Virus record (IMG/VR): IMGVR_UViG_3300049846_001037
Span: 1 to 64,000 of that record
Reading direction: 5' to 3' (one strand)
Origin: a virus
DNA: 64,000 nucleotides
The translations under genes and the position numbers were made by a program. Below are positions 36,035-45,871 of this stretch, piece by piece. How positions within the stretch are numbered: position 1 is the first letter of the stretch; each line of letters begins with the position of its first letter. The notes under the pieces were generated by a model, which had not been told where the DNA came from, did not search any database, and was given only the letters and a program-made list of their open reading frames with translations.

Positions 36035-37855
36035 TTACTTTACGGCTCCTGAATTTATCAAATCGAGTAGCGATTGCTTTTGAGCTTGTAGTTCTTTTTG
36101 TTCGTTGGCAATAGACTCTGCGCTTGATATCTTTTCGTTGACAGATCTTGCCGCCAATTCTGCTTCATTTTTAATGCTATCAACACTATTCTTCGTGTCA
36201 TTGCCTGGGTTCTGCATGTTCTTCTTCAATGCACTGAGGGTCGGGCACTTAGATAGCGTTTTGGTGTCAACGTTCTTTAGGACTGCATTGAAGTCCACGG
36301 CGTTCATATTCTTGTTGACCATGCCCAAAACGGTGGCTTTTGCATTGCTTATGAGATCATTCCCAGTGGCCACGACCTGTCCATACTCAGAACTTATCTC
36401 TTTCACAGTCAAATCCTTGACGCTCTTTATGCCTTCTACAAGTCCGTTTTTAATGGATGCAAAGTCAATGTCAGGAAAAGACAGATTGGGATTTGAAAAA
36501 TCTACTCCACCGAAACCTGAGAATGCTGCCATGAACTGGAACCCGCCACTGCTCTGCATCTTCTTTAGATCAATCATATTCTTTAGCATGGAGGTATTGT
36601 TGGCCGTTATTTTGTCATCAATTGACTTGATCATGTTCTGGATATCAGTGGCGCTGAACTTTGACAAAAGTTCCTTACATACACTAGTATCATCTTGGTT
36701 TGGTAAAGATCCAGAGCCAGTAGTTGTCTTTACGTTGATGTGTTTTTCCTTGAAGTTTGAGATCGATTCCTCTGACCTCAAAACATCAAGAATGGACGTG
36801 GCCTTATCAAGCCCAACAGTTCTGGTAAATTCATTGGCCCCCGTAGCAGGCGCTAGTTCAATGATTTGGTTCTCTACTAACTGCTTTTCACGCAGAGCCT
36901 CTTGGGTTTGCTTGGCTTTATCAACAGCCAAACCAGACCTTACGGCGTCTTGTCTTTCTTGCCTCAACTTGTCGTTTTGCTTCTTTTTCTCGGTGGCCTT
37001 TGCTTCATCTGGCTCAACCGCATCATACACAGCCATGATAGTGCTTTTGAAATCACCAACGAACTTGTTGATGTTCAACTCTAACTTGGACGCACCGGCT
37101 TTTATGGGGGTGGCAAGTTTCTTCTTGACCTCGACGCTTGTCTTGTAAAACGTTATCTTGTCGTTCTTCTTGTTTATCTCCGCCTGAGCTGCATTCTTCT
37201 CATTCGGTGAAGCAAAGGTGTTGTCGATGACTTTCTCTAATTCCTTTATCTCAGACTTTAACTTTTCAATTTCACTATTGTCGTCAGAAATTGAGTTGTC
37301 TACTCCATGAGCAAATGAAAACTGAGGATAGACTTCAACGGCTGTGGCAAGAGTATCAATGAAGGCGTTGACTTCGGATTCAACATCAGACCTTCTCTTG
37401 CCGATAAACTTTGCTATGTTGATCTGTTTGACAAGAATATTGACTTGTTCTTGGGTGATGGGCTTGATGAAAGAAAACTCTTGTGGACCTACCTTAATGT
37501 CCGGATCAACCTTTGGGTCCGCTGCCCACTCAGGCTTAACTGTCACAATAACTTTTATGTCTGTGATGTCATCAAGCGACTGATTGTAGCTGTATATCAG
37601 TATTACTGTGTTGTTTTTGCTGTATATGTATGCGAGCTGGTCAAGAACTCCAAACTTAGCCTGCAGGGCTGGTTGGGCTGAGATAGAGGTGCTTGATGGA
37701 TTTCCAGGCACACCGGCTATCTTGTAGGCAGCTCTATTGGAGTTGCTTAAACCAACCTTGACGCTACCTAAATACTCTTGCTTCCATTCAGAGTCTTGTA
37801 TGGGTCCGTAGGTTGAGCCCTGAGCTTGGACTGCAAAGAATCTATTGTCTGCCAT
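36035..37855 (-). CDS. Unknown baseplate-region protein with coiled coil, 606 aa
   Basis: The first 170 residues are mixed alpha/beta (FFAVQAQGSTYGPIQDSEW). From about 190 the chain is strongly helical and charged, with coiled-coil heptads (EIEKLKSEIKELEKVIDN, KKKQNDKLRQERQDAV, a final QKELQAQKQSLLDLINSG). There is no membrane helix. It sits between the PAAR-like tip gene and the gp25-like gene, with 1-nt gaps on both sides, so a structural baseplate role is likely. I do not recognise the family. The opposite strand is open for 347 codons, which I reject as a gene. Confidence 0.55.
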   Translation of the reverse strand: MADNRFFAVQAQGSTYGPIQDSEWKQEYLGSVKVGLSNSNRAAYKIAGVPGNPSSTSISAQPALQAKFGVLDQLAYIYSKNNTVILIYSYNQSLDDITDIKVIVTVKPEWAADPKVDPDIKVGPQEFSFIKPITQEQVNILVKQINIAKFIGKRRSDVESEVNAFIDTLATAVEVYPQFSFAHGVDNSISDDNSEIEKLKSEIKELEKVIDNTFASPNEKNAAQAEINKKNDKITFYKTSVEVKKKLATPIKAGASKLELNINKFVGDFKSTIMAVYDAVEPDEAKATEKKKQNDKLRQERQDAVRSGLAVDKAKQTQEALREKQLVENQIIELAPATGANEFTRTVGLDKATSILDVLRSEESISNFKEKHINVKTTTGSGSLPNQDDTSVCKELLSKFSATDIQNMIKSIDDKITANNTSMLKNMIDLKKMQSSGGFQFMAAFSGFGGVDFSNPNLSFPDIDFASIKNGLVEGIKSVKDLTVKEISSEYGQVVATGNDLISNAKATVLGMVNKNMNAVDFNAVLKNVDTKTLSKCPTLSALKKNMQNPGNDTKNSVDSIKNEAELAARSVNEKISSAESIANEQKELQAQKQSLLDLINSGAVK

Positions 37856-37856
37856 C

Positions 37857-38354
37857 TTATCCGCCTATATTGACCGTCGAGCTGCCGCTTGTGATCTTTC
37901 CAGAAATAAGGACTGGGTAAGGACTAATGCTAAGAGCTGTTGAAACAGAAACTATCCAAGCCAAGAAGGCTGGATCGCTTATTAGTATGTCATCGCCAAC
38001 CCTAGCTGCAGGTGAGACCGTAGCCGTGTTCAGGTTGATGAGCGGTGCGTTCATGTTGACGTTTTGTGATTCGACAACGATCTGTTGTCCAGGAGCATTG
38101 ACGGGACCAGATGAGATCTGACCAGTAGCCTGAAGGGCTGTGAGTGTGTCCACAATGGACTTGGCTATAGCATCCCTAAAATTCTGATAGTTAATGGGGA
38201 TTTGGATGACCTGCCCATTGACCTCTACAACCGTTTTCCATGTTTTTTCAAGATCCATGGTCACGCCATTGGCAACCACCTCTCCGCCAAGGTTGTTGTC
38301 TCGCATGGCTTTTTCAACTATGATTCTGGCTGTATTTAGGTCTATGCTTGCCAT
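37857..38354 (-). CDS. PAAR-like baseplate tip protein, 165 aa
   Basis: The C-terminal half reads LINLNTATVSPAARVGDDIL ... PVLISGKITSGSSTVNIGG. The elements AARxGD and GxIxxGSxxVxIgG are those of PAAR and PAAR-like proteins, which cap the membrane-piercing spike of contractile systems. The N-terminal 90 residues are helical (FRDAIAKSIVDTLTALQATG). The gene lies directly downstream of the spike candidate, as in many myoviruses. A promoter-like TATAAAAA lies 20 nt upstream of the ATG, over the stop of the spike gene. Confidence 0.65.
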   Translation of the reverse strand: MASIDLNTARIIVEKAMRDNNLGGEVVANGVTMDLEKTWKTVVEVNGQVIQIPINYQNFRDAIAKSIVDTLTALQATGQISSGPVNAPGQQIVVESQNVNMNAPLINLNTATVSPAARVGDDILISDPAFLAWIVSVSTALSISPYPVLISGKITSGSSTVNIGG

Positions 38355-38373
38355 TGGGTTCCTCTATATTAGT

Positions 38374-38381
38374 TTTTTATA
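38374..38381 (-). promoter_or_regulatory. Late-promoter-like TATAAAAA (one mismatch)
   Basis: The minus strand reads TATAAAAA, one base from the T4 late octamer, 20 nt before ATG 38354. The same variant is found at 30220-30227 and 50990-50997. The evidence is weak because the regions are AT-rich. Confidence 0.25.
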
Positions 38382-39597
38382 AAGAGTTGTTATTATTTTC
38401 CTGGGCTTCCTTAGACTTATCTAAGCTGCCTATGAAAACATCGTTGCTGCCTTGGGTTATCTCGCCCACAAGCCTGTTGTCTACACCCGCTGGAACAAAG
38501 AAACATGGTCCCATGATGGTGTAAAACATCGAGGCAATTTGGAACATTTGAGTCTGATTAAATGTAGCTTTTGTGAGCAATCCAGGATGGTCTATTTGAG
38601 ATTGAGTGGGAGTAGTTATAGGTATAACAACTCTGTCACCCTCTCTGGCTGCACGTTGCTGGGCGGTATTGGTGAACTTGACATCAGACGGCTGGCTTAG
38701 TCCATCAGTGGGTGGAACGACAACTTCGGTTGGCTTCAACATATTGCCTTCGTTGAAGTTGATCTTTCCCTTCTTGTCGATTTGAACTAGAGCTCCAGAT
38801 GCCAGTTTAATCTCACAAACTATCTCGTTTCCAGCTTGGTTGAGAACCTTCTTGCCATCCTCATTGACAACCGTGCCTATGGTAACATCAGCTATTTTGG
38901 TGTTGTCAGAGTCTCCAAAAAGAGTTCCATCAGCAAACTCATTGACAGTTATCTTTAGCTCAGTTAGAGCATTGCCGCCATTAGTGGTGATGGGATCTTT
39001 GCCATCGTCTGTGATGATCTTTTCTTTTCCATCAACACTTCTTTTGACCATGCCCATATGAAGGTCGCCAGCCTCGTTGCTGACATAGAACTCCAATGAG
39101 TCAATGAGGATGGAGCCATCTTCTGGATTGATGACAATCTTGTTTAGGTTCTTGTCTCTAATCGTGACTTGTTCGCTAAGGTAGATCTCTGAATCCTGAA
39201 TGCTGTTTAGCGAGATCTCTCCGATATCCATTTGACGAATTCTAGATGGCTTGCCCGTCGAGTCTGGCATGGCATTGAGCAAGTTCTCATAGTCAGACGG
39301 CATCAGATAGGAGAGCATAACCATCTGATTAAAGGCATATCCTATGATGACGATAGAGCCGACCTCAGGAACAAAGTGAATGCCGCTTCTAAAACCAATG
39401 TAGGGACGACCAATGCTAACCTTATCAGCACCACCACGAATAGGCCACAACCACTCCAAGTCAACTGTGTTTTCCTTTGGATAGACGTTGCGTATCTTGG
39501 CGATCTTCATCGACAAACGCCTAGTGATACCCTTGACGTTATCAAGGACTCCCTGGCTGTTGCCTACGTCTAGTTTTGACTTTGGTTTACCGTTCAT
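38377..39597 (-). CDS. Baseplate spike protein, OB-fold plus PAAR-like end
   Basis: 406 aa. I chose ATG 39597 (MNGKPKSKLD), with AAAGG upstream, over an in-frame TTG two codons earlier. Residues about 30-110 (KIAKIRNVYPKENTVDLEWL, then FVPEVGSIVIIGYAFNQMVM) follow the OB-fold of gpV/gp5-type spikes: vxxv.p....v.l.WL...g...P.vGs.v.v.f....p. A beta-prism-like middle follows (SLNSIQDSEIYLSEQVTI). The C-terminal part has AAREGDRVVIPITTPTQ and GEITQGSNDVFIGS, PAAR-like elements on the same chain. It lies directly after the hub gene. Together the proteins form the central spike that breaches the envelope. Confidence 0.7.
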   Translation of the reverse strand: MNGKPKSKLDVGNSQGVLDNVKGITRRLSMKIAKIRNVYPKENTVDLEWLWPIRGGADKVSIGRPYIGFRSGIHFVPEVGSIVIIGYAFNQMVMLSYLMPSDYENLLNAMPDSTGKPSRIRQMDIGEISLNSIQDSEIYLSEQVTIRDKNLNKIVINPEDGSILIDSLEFYVSNEAGDLHMGMVKRSVDGKEKIITDDGKDPITTNGGNALTELKITVNEFADGTLFGDSDNTKIADVTIGTVVNEDGKKVLNQAGNEIVCEIKLASGALVQIDKKGKINFNEGNMLKPTEVVVPPTDGLSQPSDVKFTNTAQQRAAREGDRVVIPITTPTQSQIDHPGLLTKATFNQTQMFQIASMFYTIMGPCFFVPAGVDNRLVGEITQGSNDVFIGSLDKSKEAQENNNNSL

Positions 39598-39606
39598 GTC
39601 CAACCT

Positions 39607-42600
39607 TTAGAGACCGAAGTCTCCTGGAATGTATTGCGAAGTATTAGGCGTCTCTTGTGCCTGCTTTTGTGCAGCAGCTATCTGTTTAGCAAAAGTAGTC
39701 TGAACCTGAGTCTTGGTCAGGTTAGACTTGTCAGCCACATTACCCTTTGCTTTAATTGCCTTTTCTTGAGCCTTCTTTAGATTCTGCTCGTCTGTGCTTG
39801 CTTGTATTATATTAAATTGATTTACAGCCAAACGATTACTTTCTATGATCAAGGTCTTGCCATAGTCCAAGTAAGCAGGCAATTCTCTTCCGTCATTATC
39901 CGTATATTGCCTATAGTCGTAGTTTGTGTCCAAACTAGCTATCAATTGATTGAAGGCTAGACAGGCAGCGCCGATTTGCTTTTTGATGGCAGTCGTCTTA
40001 ACTGCCTGATCTGAAAGGAATCCGAATATGCCAGTTGGATTTTGTGTCTCTATGGTAGCTTTAGAGTCAGCCAAAAACTTGATGATGAACGCTTCTTTCT
40101 TGCCGATAGTAAAGAGATCCTTGCTGGTTATGCCATAGTTTTCGCAAAACAACTTAAAACTTGACCTGATAAAGCCTAATGCATATCCAAGATCTTCCTT
40201 ATTTATGTTCAGGTCTTTTGCGGACAGTGGAAAGTTGGTCTCGTTTACACCATTGATGAGGTCATAGTTTGCCTTATTGATCTCAGAAATAGTGTTACTA
40301 TTCAAGTCAACAATAAGTCCAATGAGTTCTGGGTTTACGTGAGACGTTATCTGATAGACGTTTCTTAGAATACGAGGGACATTAGATGGATCATTGCTGG
40401 TTGTTGCCTGAGACGTGTCATCTGTGAATCCAAAGGCTGTTCTAGATGCTTGTATTGTCGTTGAAGCATCAGCTCTGATAAATTCTCCCGTTGACGTGTC
40501 CCTTATGGGTTCGCCCGTCTCTGGGTCTCTCAAGACAATATCTTCTAGGGCTTGCTGATTAAGCGAGCTGGTTAGGACATAGTAGTGGGTGGCAACCTTT
40601 GATGTCTCAGCCCCTACAACTTGATTAGTCTTTTGATCAACAACAAACCTGTTGACTCCCAATGTAGCTGGGAATCCAGTGACGATCCTTCTGCCACCAA
40701 CGAGAGTTAGGGTTGTTTTGAATTCACCACCAGCAGAAATCTCGTGAGATATCTCTTTGATGTAGAAAACAATGTCCCTTGGCTTGATGTAGATAGAGCA
40801 TCCAAGTCTGAGTTCGGGTCTTCCAACAATGGTCAACGAAGCACTTAGGAGTTCCATGTTGTTCTTGGTCATGTAGGCCTTGCCGAAGTCTCTGCAGTCA
40901 GCAAAACTATGCAAGAACATCCTGTTGGATATCTCGTGTGCATGGAATCCATAGTCACGAATGAGGGTTAGATCTTGGTGGATGTTGTAGATCTGAGCCT
41001 TCTCAAGCGTAACGTTAGCTGCCTCAGCATAGTCTCCAGTAACACCAATGCGGGTTATGATGCCCTCGGCCGAGTCATTGATATTGAGAGAAACCAAGTC
41101 AATATCTTCAACAATGTAGTTTGTGTCGTTGAGAGGAATTCCAATGTTGTAAAGTGGTGGCTTTAGAACAAAGTGACCATTGGTGTCCATGTAGAACTCG
41201 TACATGAGGCTTTCTGCCACCATGCGAGCAAGATCAGCTTTGGCAACATAGTCTCCATCCATAGAGGCCTCAGGGGCTCTGATGTCCCACTTGAATGGGT
41301 AAACCATGTTGAGGAAGTTTTCTTGATCAAGAACCTCAAGGATGTTCTGGGAGAATATCTGCTTCCAGTGATCCATGATGCCAGTTCTCTTTAGAATTTC
41401 TTCCCTACCAGCCTTGGTAAGCTTTGCGATGGTATTCTGGGCCTCGATTTTGTTTGTTGAGACAGCCTCTTTACTGGCTTTGAAGTCTGGCAATTCTTCT
41501 ATCTTTTCCCTTACACTACTGATGTCTCTTTGAAGTTGTTCCTTCTGGCTTAGTACTGGTTGTAGGGCAATGTCTCTTCTTTTCTCAGCAACAACTCTAT
41601 CTTCGGCGGTTGAATTAGCTATGATAGTTGCATAGTTGTCTCTAATTGACTCTTCCTGTGTCTGAACAGTCTTCAATTTGGACTGCAAAGAGGCATGATC
41701 AGCGCCGAGCTTTTTCCACCTATCGCTTGGAGCAGGTTGACCGTCAAAAACGACTGCATTATAGAGGTTGGCTTCTTGAACATCCAGATTAGTCAATTGC
41801 TTGACTGGGGACGGAAATGTGTTGTAAATAACATTGCCGTTCTCATCTGTGCATGGATCGCCGTATTCATTTAGCACAGGCTTGCTTAGATAGGAGCTGA
41901 GAGCTAATTGGCTTTGGGTTGTTCCAATGACACCGAGGTTGAAGTCAGAGACAGTCAAAAGGTCGTCGGTGCTATATCTGATCAAGTCCTTAAAGATGTC
42001 CAAGGCATGACTCTGTGCATATCTGTTGGCTGTCGCAGACAACTCCACGTTGTTGGCTACTGTCTCAAATCCACCAGGAAAGATGTTGACCTTGGAAGCT
42101 TCCATCCAATAACCATTGGTCTTACCAGATAAGTTGATGGAGAGCGATGATCCAGGTGAGATGTTCTGGGAAACATTGAGGATGACTCCCAAAAATATTC
42201 TTTGATAGAAGGAGTCTAGCACTGGAATCTTGATTGGTTGCTTTAGAATGGATTCCCAGCGAGCTGCGCCCTCTGGAGTTGTCGTGTCGGGATTATCAAA
42301 ATCCTCTTTTTTTAGAGATATCTTGCTCGTGACAGATATGGGTGTAATGTAGTCGATGACTGTTTTGATACCAGGGTCATCTGCATTGTCTGGTATAAAC
42401 CGACATTCACTGAGTCCGTCAGAGACTATCTTTGATGGTATGACAACAAGCCCCTTGTTTCCCTTACTTGTGTCATAAAAAGCAAATGTAACACCAAAGT
42501 CTGATATAGAACTTCCGCCTCCGAATGGCTTGAGTGTTGATGAGAACTGCTGTGCAACACTAACCTTGTCAATCTTGTAGCCGCCCTGAGCTGAGTTTAT

Positions 42601-43044
42601 TCCAGTGTTTAAGGCAATCATGTCGGACTGAATCTTTACTTTCTCAGTCTCATTGGCTGTTGGAAAATAGGTATCAATGACCTCTCTTAAATTTTTGGTG
42701 CCCGCAGGTATGGCTACTGATCCATCAACTGCTGGGGCCTTCTCAGATGCCGTAGACGTTTTTGGTTGCAGAGACTTTACAAAGATCTCAACCGAGCTCA
42801 TCTTCTTGATAAAGCAATATCCGAATCTGTCAACATACCTGTCGTTAGTATTGTCAATGGTGATGTTGAAGCTTCCAGCAATGCTGTCAGTAGAATGGCT
42901 AGTCGTAGCAGAAATCACATCGTTGGTGATGTCCTGCTCGAACTTGCTCCCCCTATTGAGTATGATAATGGCGTCTGGCGCATCGTACGTGTAGTTAAAG
43001 TACTGCGGGATAGACGAGCCATTAAACTTACTTAGGTCTGCCAT
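39607..43044 (-). CDS. Baseplate hub protein (gpD/gp27-like), very long
   Basis: 1145 aa, about three times a standard gpD. The N-terminus AIIILNRGSKFEQDITNDVI then FNITIDNTNDRYVDRF and SVEIFVKS is the usual start of hub proteins with the gp27/gpD fold. Near residues 260-320 is the strand LGVILNVSQNISPGSSLSIN. A helical insertion with a coiled coil (about 450-530, VAEKRRDIALQPVLSQKEQL) interrupts the fold. It resumes with NNMELLSASLTIVGRPELRL, GCSIYIKPRDIVFYIKEISH and the FKTTLTLVGGRR strand near 760, another hub signature. The last 280 residues are helical. It lies between the tube adaptor and the spike. Confidence 0.75.
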   Translation of the reverse strand: MADLSKFNGSSIPQYFNYTYDAPDAIIILNRGSKFEQDITNDVISATTSHSTDSIAGSFNITIDNTNDRYVDRFGYCFIKKMSSVEIFVKSLQPKTSTASEKAPAVDGSVAIPAGTKNLREVIDTYFPTANETEKVKIQSDMIALNTGINSAQGGYKIDKVSVAQQFSSTLKPFGGGSSISDFGVTFAFYDTSKGNKGLVVIPSKIVSDGLSECRFIPDNADDPGIKTVIDYITPISVTSKISLKKEDFDNPDTTTPEGAARWESILKQPIKIPVLDSFYQRIFLGVILNVSQNISPGSSLSINLSGKTNGYWMEASKVNIFPGGFETVANNVELSATANRYAQSHALDIFKDLIRYSTDDLLTVSDFNLGVIGTTQSQLALSSYLSKPVLNEYGDPCTDENGNVIYNTFPSPVKQLTNLDVQEANLYNAVVFDGQPAPSDRWKKLGADHASLQSKLKTVQTQEESIRDNYATIIANSTAEDRVVAEKRRDIALQPVLSQKEQLQRDISSVREKIEELPDFKASKEAVSTNKIEAQNTIAKLTKAGREEILKRTGIMDHWKQIFSQNILEVLDQENFLNMVYPFKWDIRAPEASMDGDYVAKADLARMVAESLMYEFYMDTNGHFVLKPPLYNIGIPLNDTNYIVEDIDLVSLNINDSAEGIITRIGVTGDYAEAANVTLEKAQIYNIHQDLTLIRDYGFHAHEISNRMFLHSFADCRDFGKAYMTKNNMELLSASLTIVGRPELRLGCSIYIKPRDIVFYIKEISHEISAGGEFKTTLTLVGGRRIVTGFPATLGVNRFVVDQKTNQVVGAETSKVATHYYVLTSSLNQQALEDIVLRDPETGEPIRDTSTGEFIRADASTTIQASRTAFGFTDDTSQATTSNDPSNVPRILRNVYQITSHVNPELIGLIVDLNSNTISEINKANYDLINGVNETNFPLSAKDLNINKEDLGYALGFIRSSFKLFCENYGITSKDLFTIGKKEAFIIKFLADSKATIETQNPTGIFGFLSDQAVKTTAIKKQIGAACLAFNQLIASLDTNYDYRQYTDNDGRELPAYLDYGKTLIIESNRLAVNQFNIIQASTDEQNLKKAQEKAIKAKGNVADKSNLTKTQVQTTFAKQIAAAQKQAQETPNTSQYIPGDFGL

Positions 43045-43052
43045 ACTTCTCC

Positions 43053-43874
43053 TTAGAAGAGTCTTCTGCTCAGTGCTGTGCCAGCATTCAAGATGCTTGC
43101 GTCAAGGCCAGCCTCTCTGGTGATGCCAGGGATGTCATCTAACTGTATGTTGTTTAAGAATCGGAAGCTAAAGCTATACTTTATGGTATGAGGCGTGTCT
43201 TCGGATTCTGTGTACTCCAGATTCTCGAAGTAGCCCTCATATTGATTCTTGTCAAAGATGCAGACTGCGATGGGAGCAAACGAGGCTTGTAGACTGATCC
43301 TGCTTGCTGTTGAGGGATTAGAAAGGTAGGCAACTCCATTCGTTCTGTAGATATTGATCAATTTCCTGAACCCTCTCCATGCCGCTGAATCCTTCAAGTC
43401 CCTGTTATACCTCTCCAACATATTGCCGATGACGCCATCTGCACGTAAAGTTCCCATATCTGGATACCAATATTGCACTCTCCAGCCGCCCAATGTTCTG
43501 ATTGGAACAACGGTCTTCGGTGGTTCTGTAATAGATAGATTGCTTGGGTTGACAAACATCTTAAAGAAGTAGCCGTCCTTGAAGTTGTCAACGGAACCAG
43601 CAGGTGGTTTAAGAAGCTGTCCATCCCTGTTCTTCAACATGAAAGACACTGGCTTCTTGTATGGGAATGAAGACTGCTGTTGAACAATGTCAGCAAGTCC
43701 AGGAATGCCCGTTTGCCCAGCTAGCTTCTGAACTTCCGTAATGATGGGGTTGCTGCCTATCTGTCCTGCAGCAGCACCAGCACGACTAGACAATACTGGT
43801 GGCAGATTATCTGCAACCTCGCCTAGAAGTTCGGGTCCACCGTTTAGTAAGTTGATCGGATTAATGCTGGCCAT
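43053..43874 (-). CDS. Distal tail tube or hub-adaptor protein (CIS-tube/LysM-type)
   Basis: 273 aa. FFKMFVNPSNLSITEPPKTV, then RTLGGWRVQYWYPDMGTLRA, and EGYFENLEYTESEDTPHTIK with YSFSFRFL follow the order of the CIS-tube / LysM-type tail proteins that join the tube end to the hub: an F-NPs strand, a Gly-Trp strand, and a G-fenlex-e strand before a final beta pair. The N-terminal 65 residues are low-complexity and Gly/Ala/Pro-rich. It lies between tape measure and hub, as expected of such an adaptor. The assignment is by pattern only. Confidence 0.6.
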   Translation of the reverse strand: MASINPINLLNGGPELLGEVADNLPPVLSSRAGAAAGQIGSNPIITEVQKLAGQTGIPGLADIVQQQSSFPYKKPVSFMLKNRDGQLLKPPAGSVDNFKDGYFFKMFVNPSNLSITEPPKTVVPIRTLGGWRVQYWYPDMGTLRADGVIGNMLERYNRDLKDSAAWRGFRKLINIYRTNGVAYLSNPSTASRISLQASFAPIAVCIFDKNQYEGYFENLEYTESEDTPHTIKYSFSFRFLNNIQLDDIPGITREAGLDASILNAGTALSRRLF

Positions 43875-43891
43875 TGGATTCTCTTATTCTA

Positions 43892-45853
43892 TCAAAAGTT
43901 ACCCTTTTGCTGTTTGTGTAACAAATCAAGGGTTTGTTGTTCCATTTGCATAAACTTCTTGTGTAAAGACTTCTCATCAATCATAACATTAAATGACAGG
44001 TTGACTCCGCCACCGGCTCCACCAGCTCTCATTCTGTCCTTAAAGGGTTGGGCTTTTGCCATTGGAACAACCTGATTGCCAGCGTGGACCATCATCAAAC
44101 CACTGCGGGTAACATCAGAACCAATAGCGCTATGACGTATTCCGCTAGTTTTTTCTTGTGGCTGATCAACCTTGTCGAATGCATCGCCCATCTTTTTGGC
44201 AGCTTCCTTTTCCTTGTCTGTGCCTTTCCATCGAGCCAGAAGCTTCCATATAAAAAGTATGGGTTTGGCAATCATGCCGACCAAGATTTCCTTGAGCATG
44301 TCAAACATTCCCTTAGTTGACATATTGTTGTCGATGGCGGCTTTGTGTATCTTTTCCAAGTCACTCTTTGCCGCACCTTCATCCATGCCACCAGACATGA
44401 GTCTTTGGAAGACCTGCGTGGTTTGCGTGTCCATGCCGACCTGCTGACCCATCTTTTCAATCATCAACTGCTTGGTCATTGGATCAGAGATGCCACCAGT
44501 TGTAGCGTTCAACATTCCTCTGAATGATTGAATTGTCTTGCCAGCATCAAACTTACCAGCGCCAGGCAAAGCAAAGTCAGAACCTCTTTGCTGCATCTGG
44601 AACAACGTCTGAGCATAACCACCGGACATTCCCGACAACTTGCCCATGAAGACCTGCCAGCCCTCTGAGGCTTTGGTGATGCCCAAGATACCAGAAGCAA
44701 TCCTATTGATGTCGGCTGCATTGGCAGCAAACTTCAAACTCTTTAGAGCGCCAGTCATTCCATTGACAACTCTAACAACGCTGTCAGCAGACATACCAAC
44801 GTCTTTGAATGCTTCGCCAAGAGAAAAGACCGTACTAACCAACTCAGACATCTTGCCAAAGCCAGCGTCAGCAGCCTTTGAAGCTACTGTAAAGATCTTG
44901 TTATAGGTATCGGTTAGTTGTTTAGCATTCCTCGAATCTTTGCCAAACGTCCTGACGATCTGAGCATATTGTTCTGCAACTTGGGCAGTGCTCTGATTGG
45001 TGGCCTTAGCAAATGACATTACATCAAGAGCAAGGTTATTAAGTGCGTCCCCTGTCTGCGGAATTACTCCAAGAGCCTCAAGACCAGTTGATTTCAGTTC
45101 TCCATAGATCTGACCAGCTTCCTTAACGGTTAAACCATATCTAGTCATCAACTCTATCTGATTACTAAATAGATTCTGAGACTCTTTCCTTGTGTTCTCA
45201 AATGAATCGGCAAACTTTCCACTCTCAGCAGAAGCCTTGTGCAGCTCACCACCCATCATCCTTACGCCGTCGATGATGTCAGCAATAAAACCTATGATAA
45301 TACCCCAAGGACCAAGCGCCTGAAGCATTTGCTTTGGGTCTTGAGCAATACCTATGCCTCCGGCTCCTGTTTTTGCAGTACCCTGAGCGACAGAGGTTGC
45401 GGTTGTGTGCCCACTTTCGGTTTGGAAGGCTCGCTTTGCACTGAGCTTAAGATCAGAAAGATAAGCCCTTAACATCTGACCTTTCTTTCTCATGATGTCT
45501 AGTTCTTGATCTTGAATCTTTCTAGCCTTTTCATTTTGAAGATTGATGTTGTTTAGGATTGATTCCTGCTTCTCTAACTCAACATCCATATTAACGAGAG
45601 TCTTTAACCTCTGAGCCTCAATGGAAGCCAAAGCCTTGTTGGTCTCAGCAATCTTCTTCAGAGCAGCGTATTCTGTTGCATACGTCTTCATCACCTGCTG
45701 TCTTAGACCCAAAACAGCATTTGCTTCTGATTTAGTGTTTTTTGTAGCCAAGTAAACTAGCTGAGCTTTCTTAGAAAGATCTACAGAAATCTTAAGCGCC
45801 TTTTGATAGGCGTCAGCTAGCTCTTTGGCTTGAGCTGGTGTTAAGTCGGCCAT
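43892..45853 (-). CDS. Tail tape measure protein
   Basis: 653 aa. The N-terminal 140 residues are a long charged coiled coil (YAALKKIAETNKALASIEAQ). Then comes a Gly/Ala-rich hydrophobic segment (LGPWGIIIGFIADIIDGV, about 183-200), then the TP901/T4-like tape measure core with repeated helices such as FGKMSELVSTVFSLGEAFKD and ADSVVRVVNGMTGALKSLKF. A second hydrophobic helix lies near 525 (ILVGMIAKPILFIWKLLARW). The protein is compatible with a tail of roughly 95-100 nm if the usual 0.15 nm per residue holds. It lies between an unknown gene and the tube adaptor. Hydrophobic segments may later form the DNA channel. Confidence 0.8.
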   Translation of the reverse strand: MADLTPAQAKELADAYQKALKISVDLSKKAQLVYLATKNTKSEANAVLGLRQQVMKTYATEYAALKKIAETNKALASIEAQRLKTLVNMDVELEKQESILNNINLQNEKARKIQDQELDIMRKKGQMLRAYLSDLKLSAKRAFQTESGHTTATSVAQGTAKTGAGGIGIAQDPKQMLQALGPWGIIIGFIADIIDGVRMMGGELHKASAESGKFADSFENTRKESQNLFSNQIELMTRYGLTVKEAGQIYGELKSTGLEALGVIPQTGDALNNLALDVMSFAKATNQSTAQVAEQYAQIVRTFGKDSRNAKQLTDTYNKIFTVASKAADAGFGKMSELVSTVFSLGEAFKDVGMSADSVVRVVNGMTGALKSLKFAANAADINRIASGILGITKASEGWQVFMGKLSGMSGGYAQTLFQMQQRGSDFALPGAGKFDAGKTIQSFRGMLNATTGGISDPMTKQLMIEKMGQQVGMDTQTTQVFQRLMSGGMDEGAAKSDLEKIHKAAIDNNMSTKGMFDMLKEILVGMIAKPILFIWKLLARWKGTDKEKEAAKKMGDAFDKVDQPQEKTSGIRHSAIGSDVTRSGLMMVHAGNQVVPMAKAQPFKDRMRAGGAGGGVNLSFNVMIDEKSLHKKFMQMEQQTLDLLHKQQKGNF

Positions 45854-45871
45854 GTTGGTCTCTTTTGGTTA

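Noticed and set aside
36105-37148. Plus-strand open frame of about 347 codons
   Set aside because: It is antisense to the 606-aa coiled-coil protein; Lys/Glu/Asp-rich helices give open Phe/Leu/Ser frames on the other strand. No start signals, and it overlaps a well-placed gene entirely.
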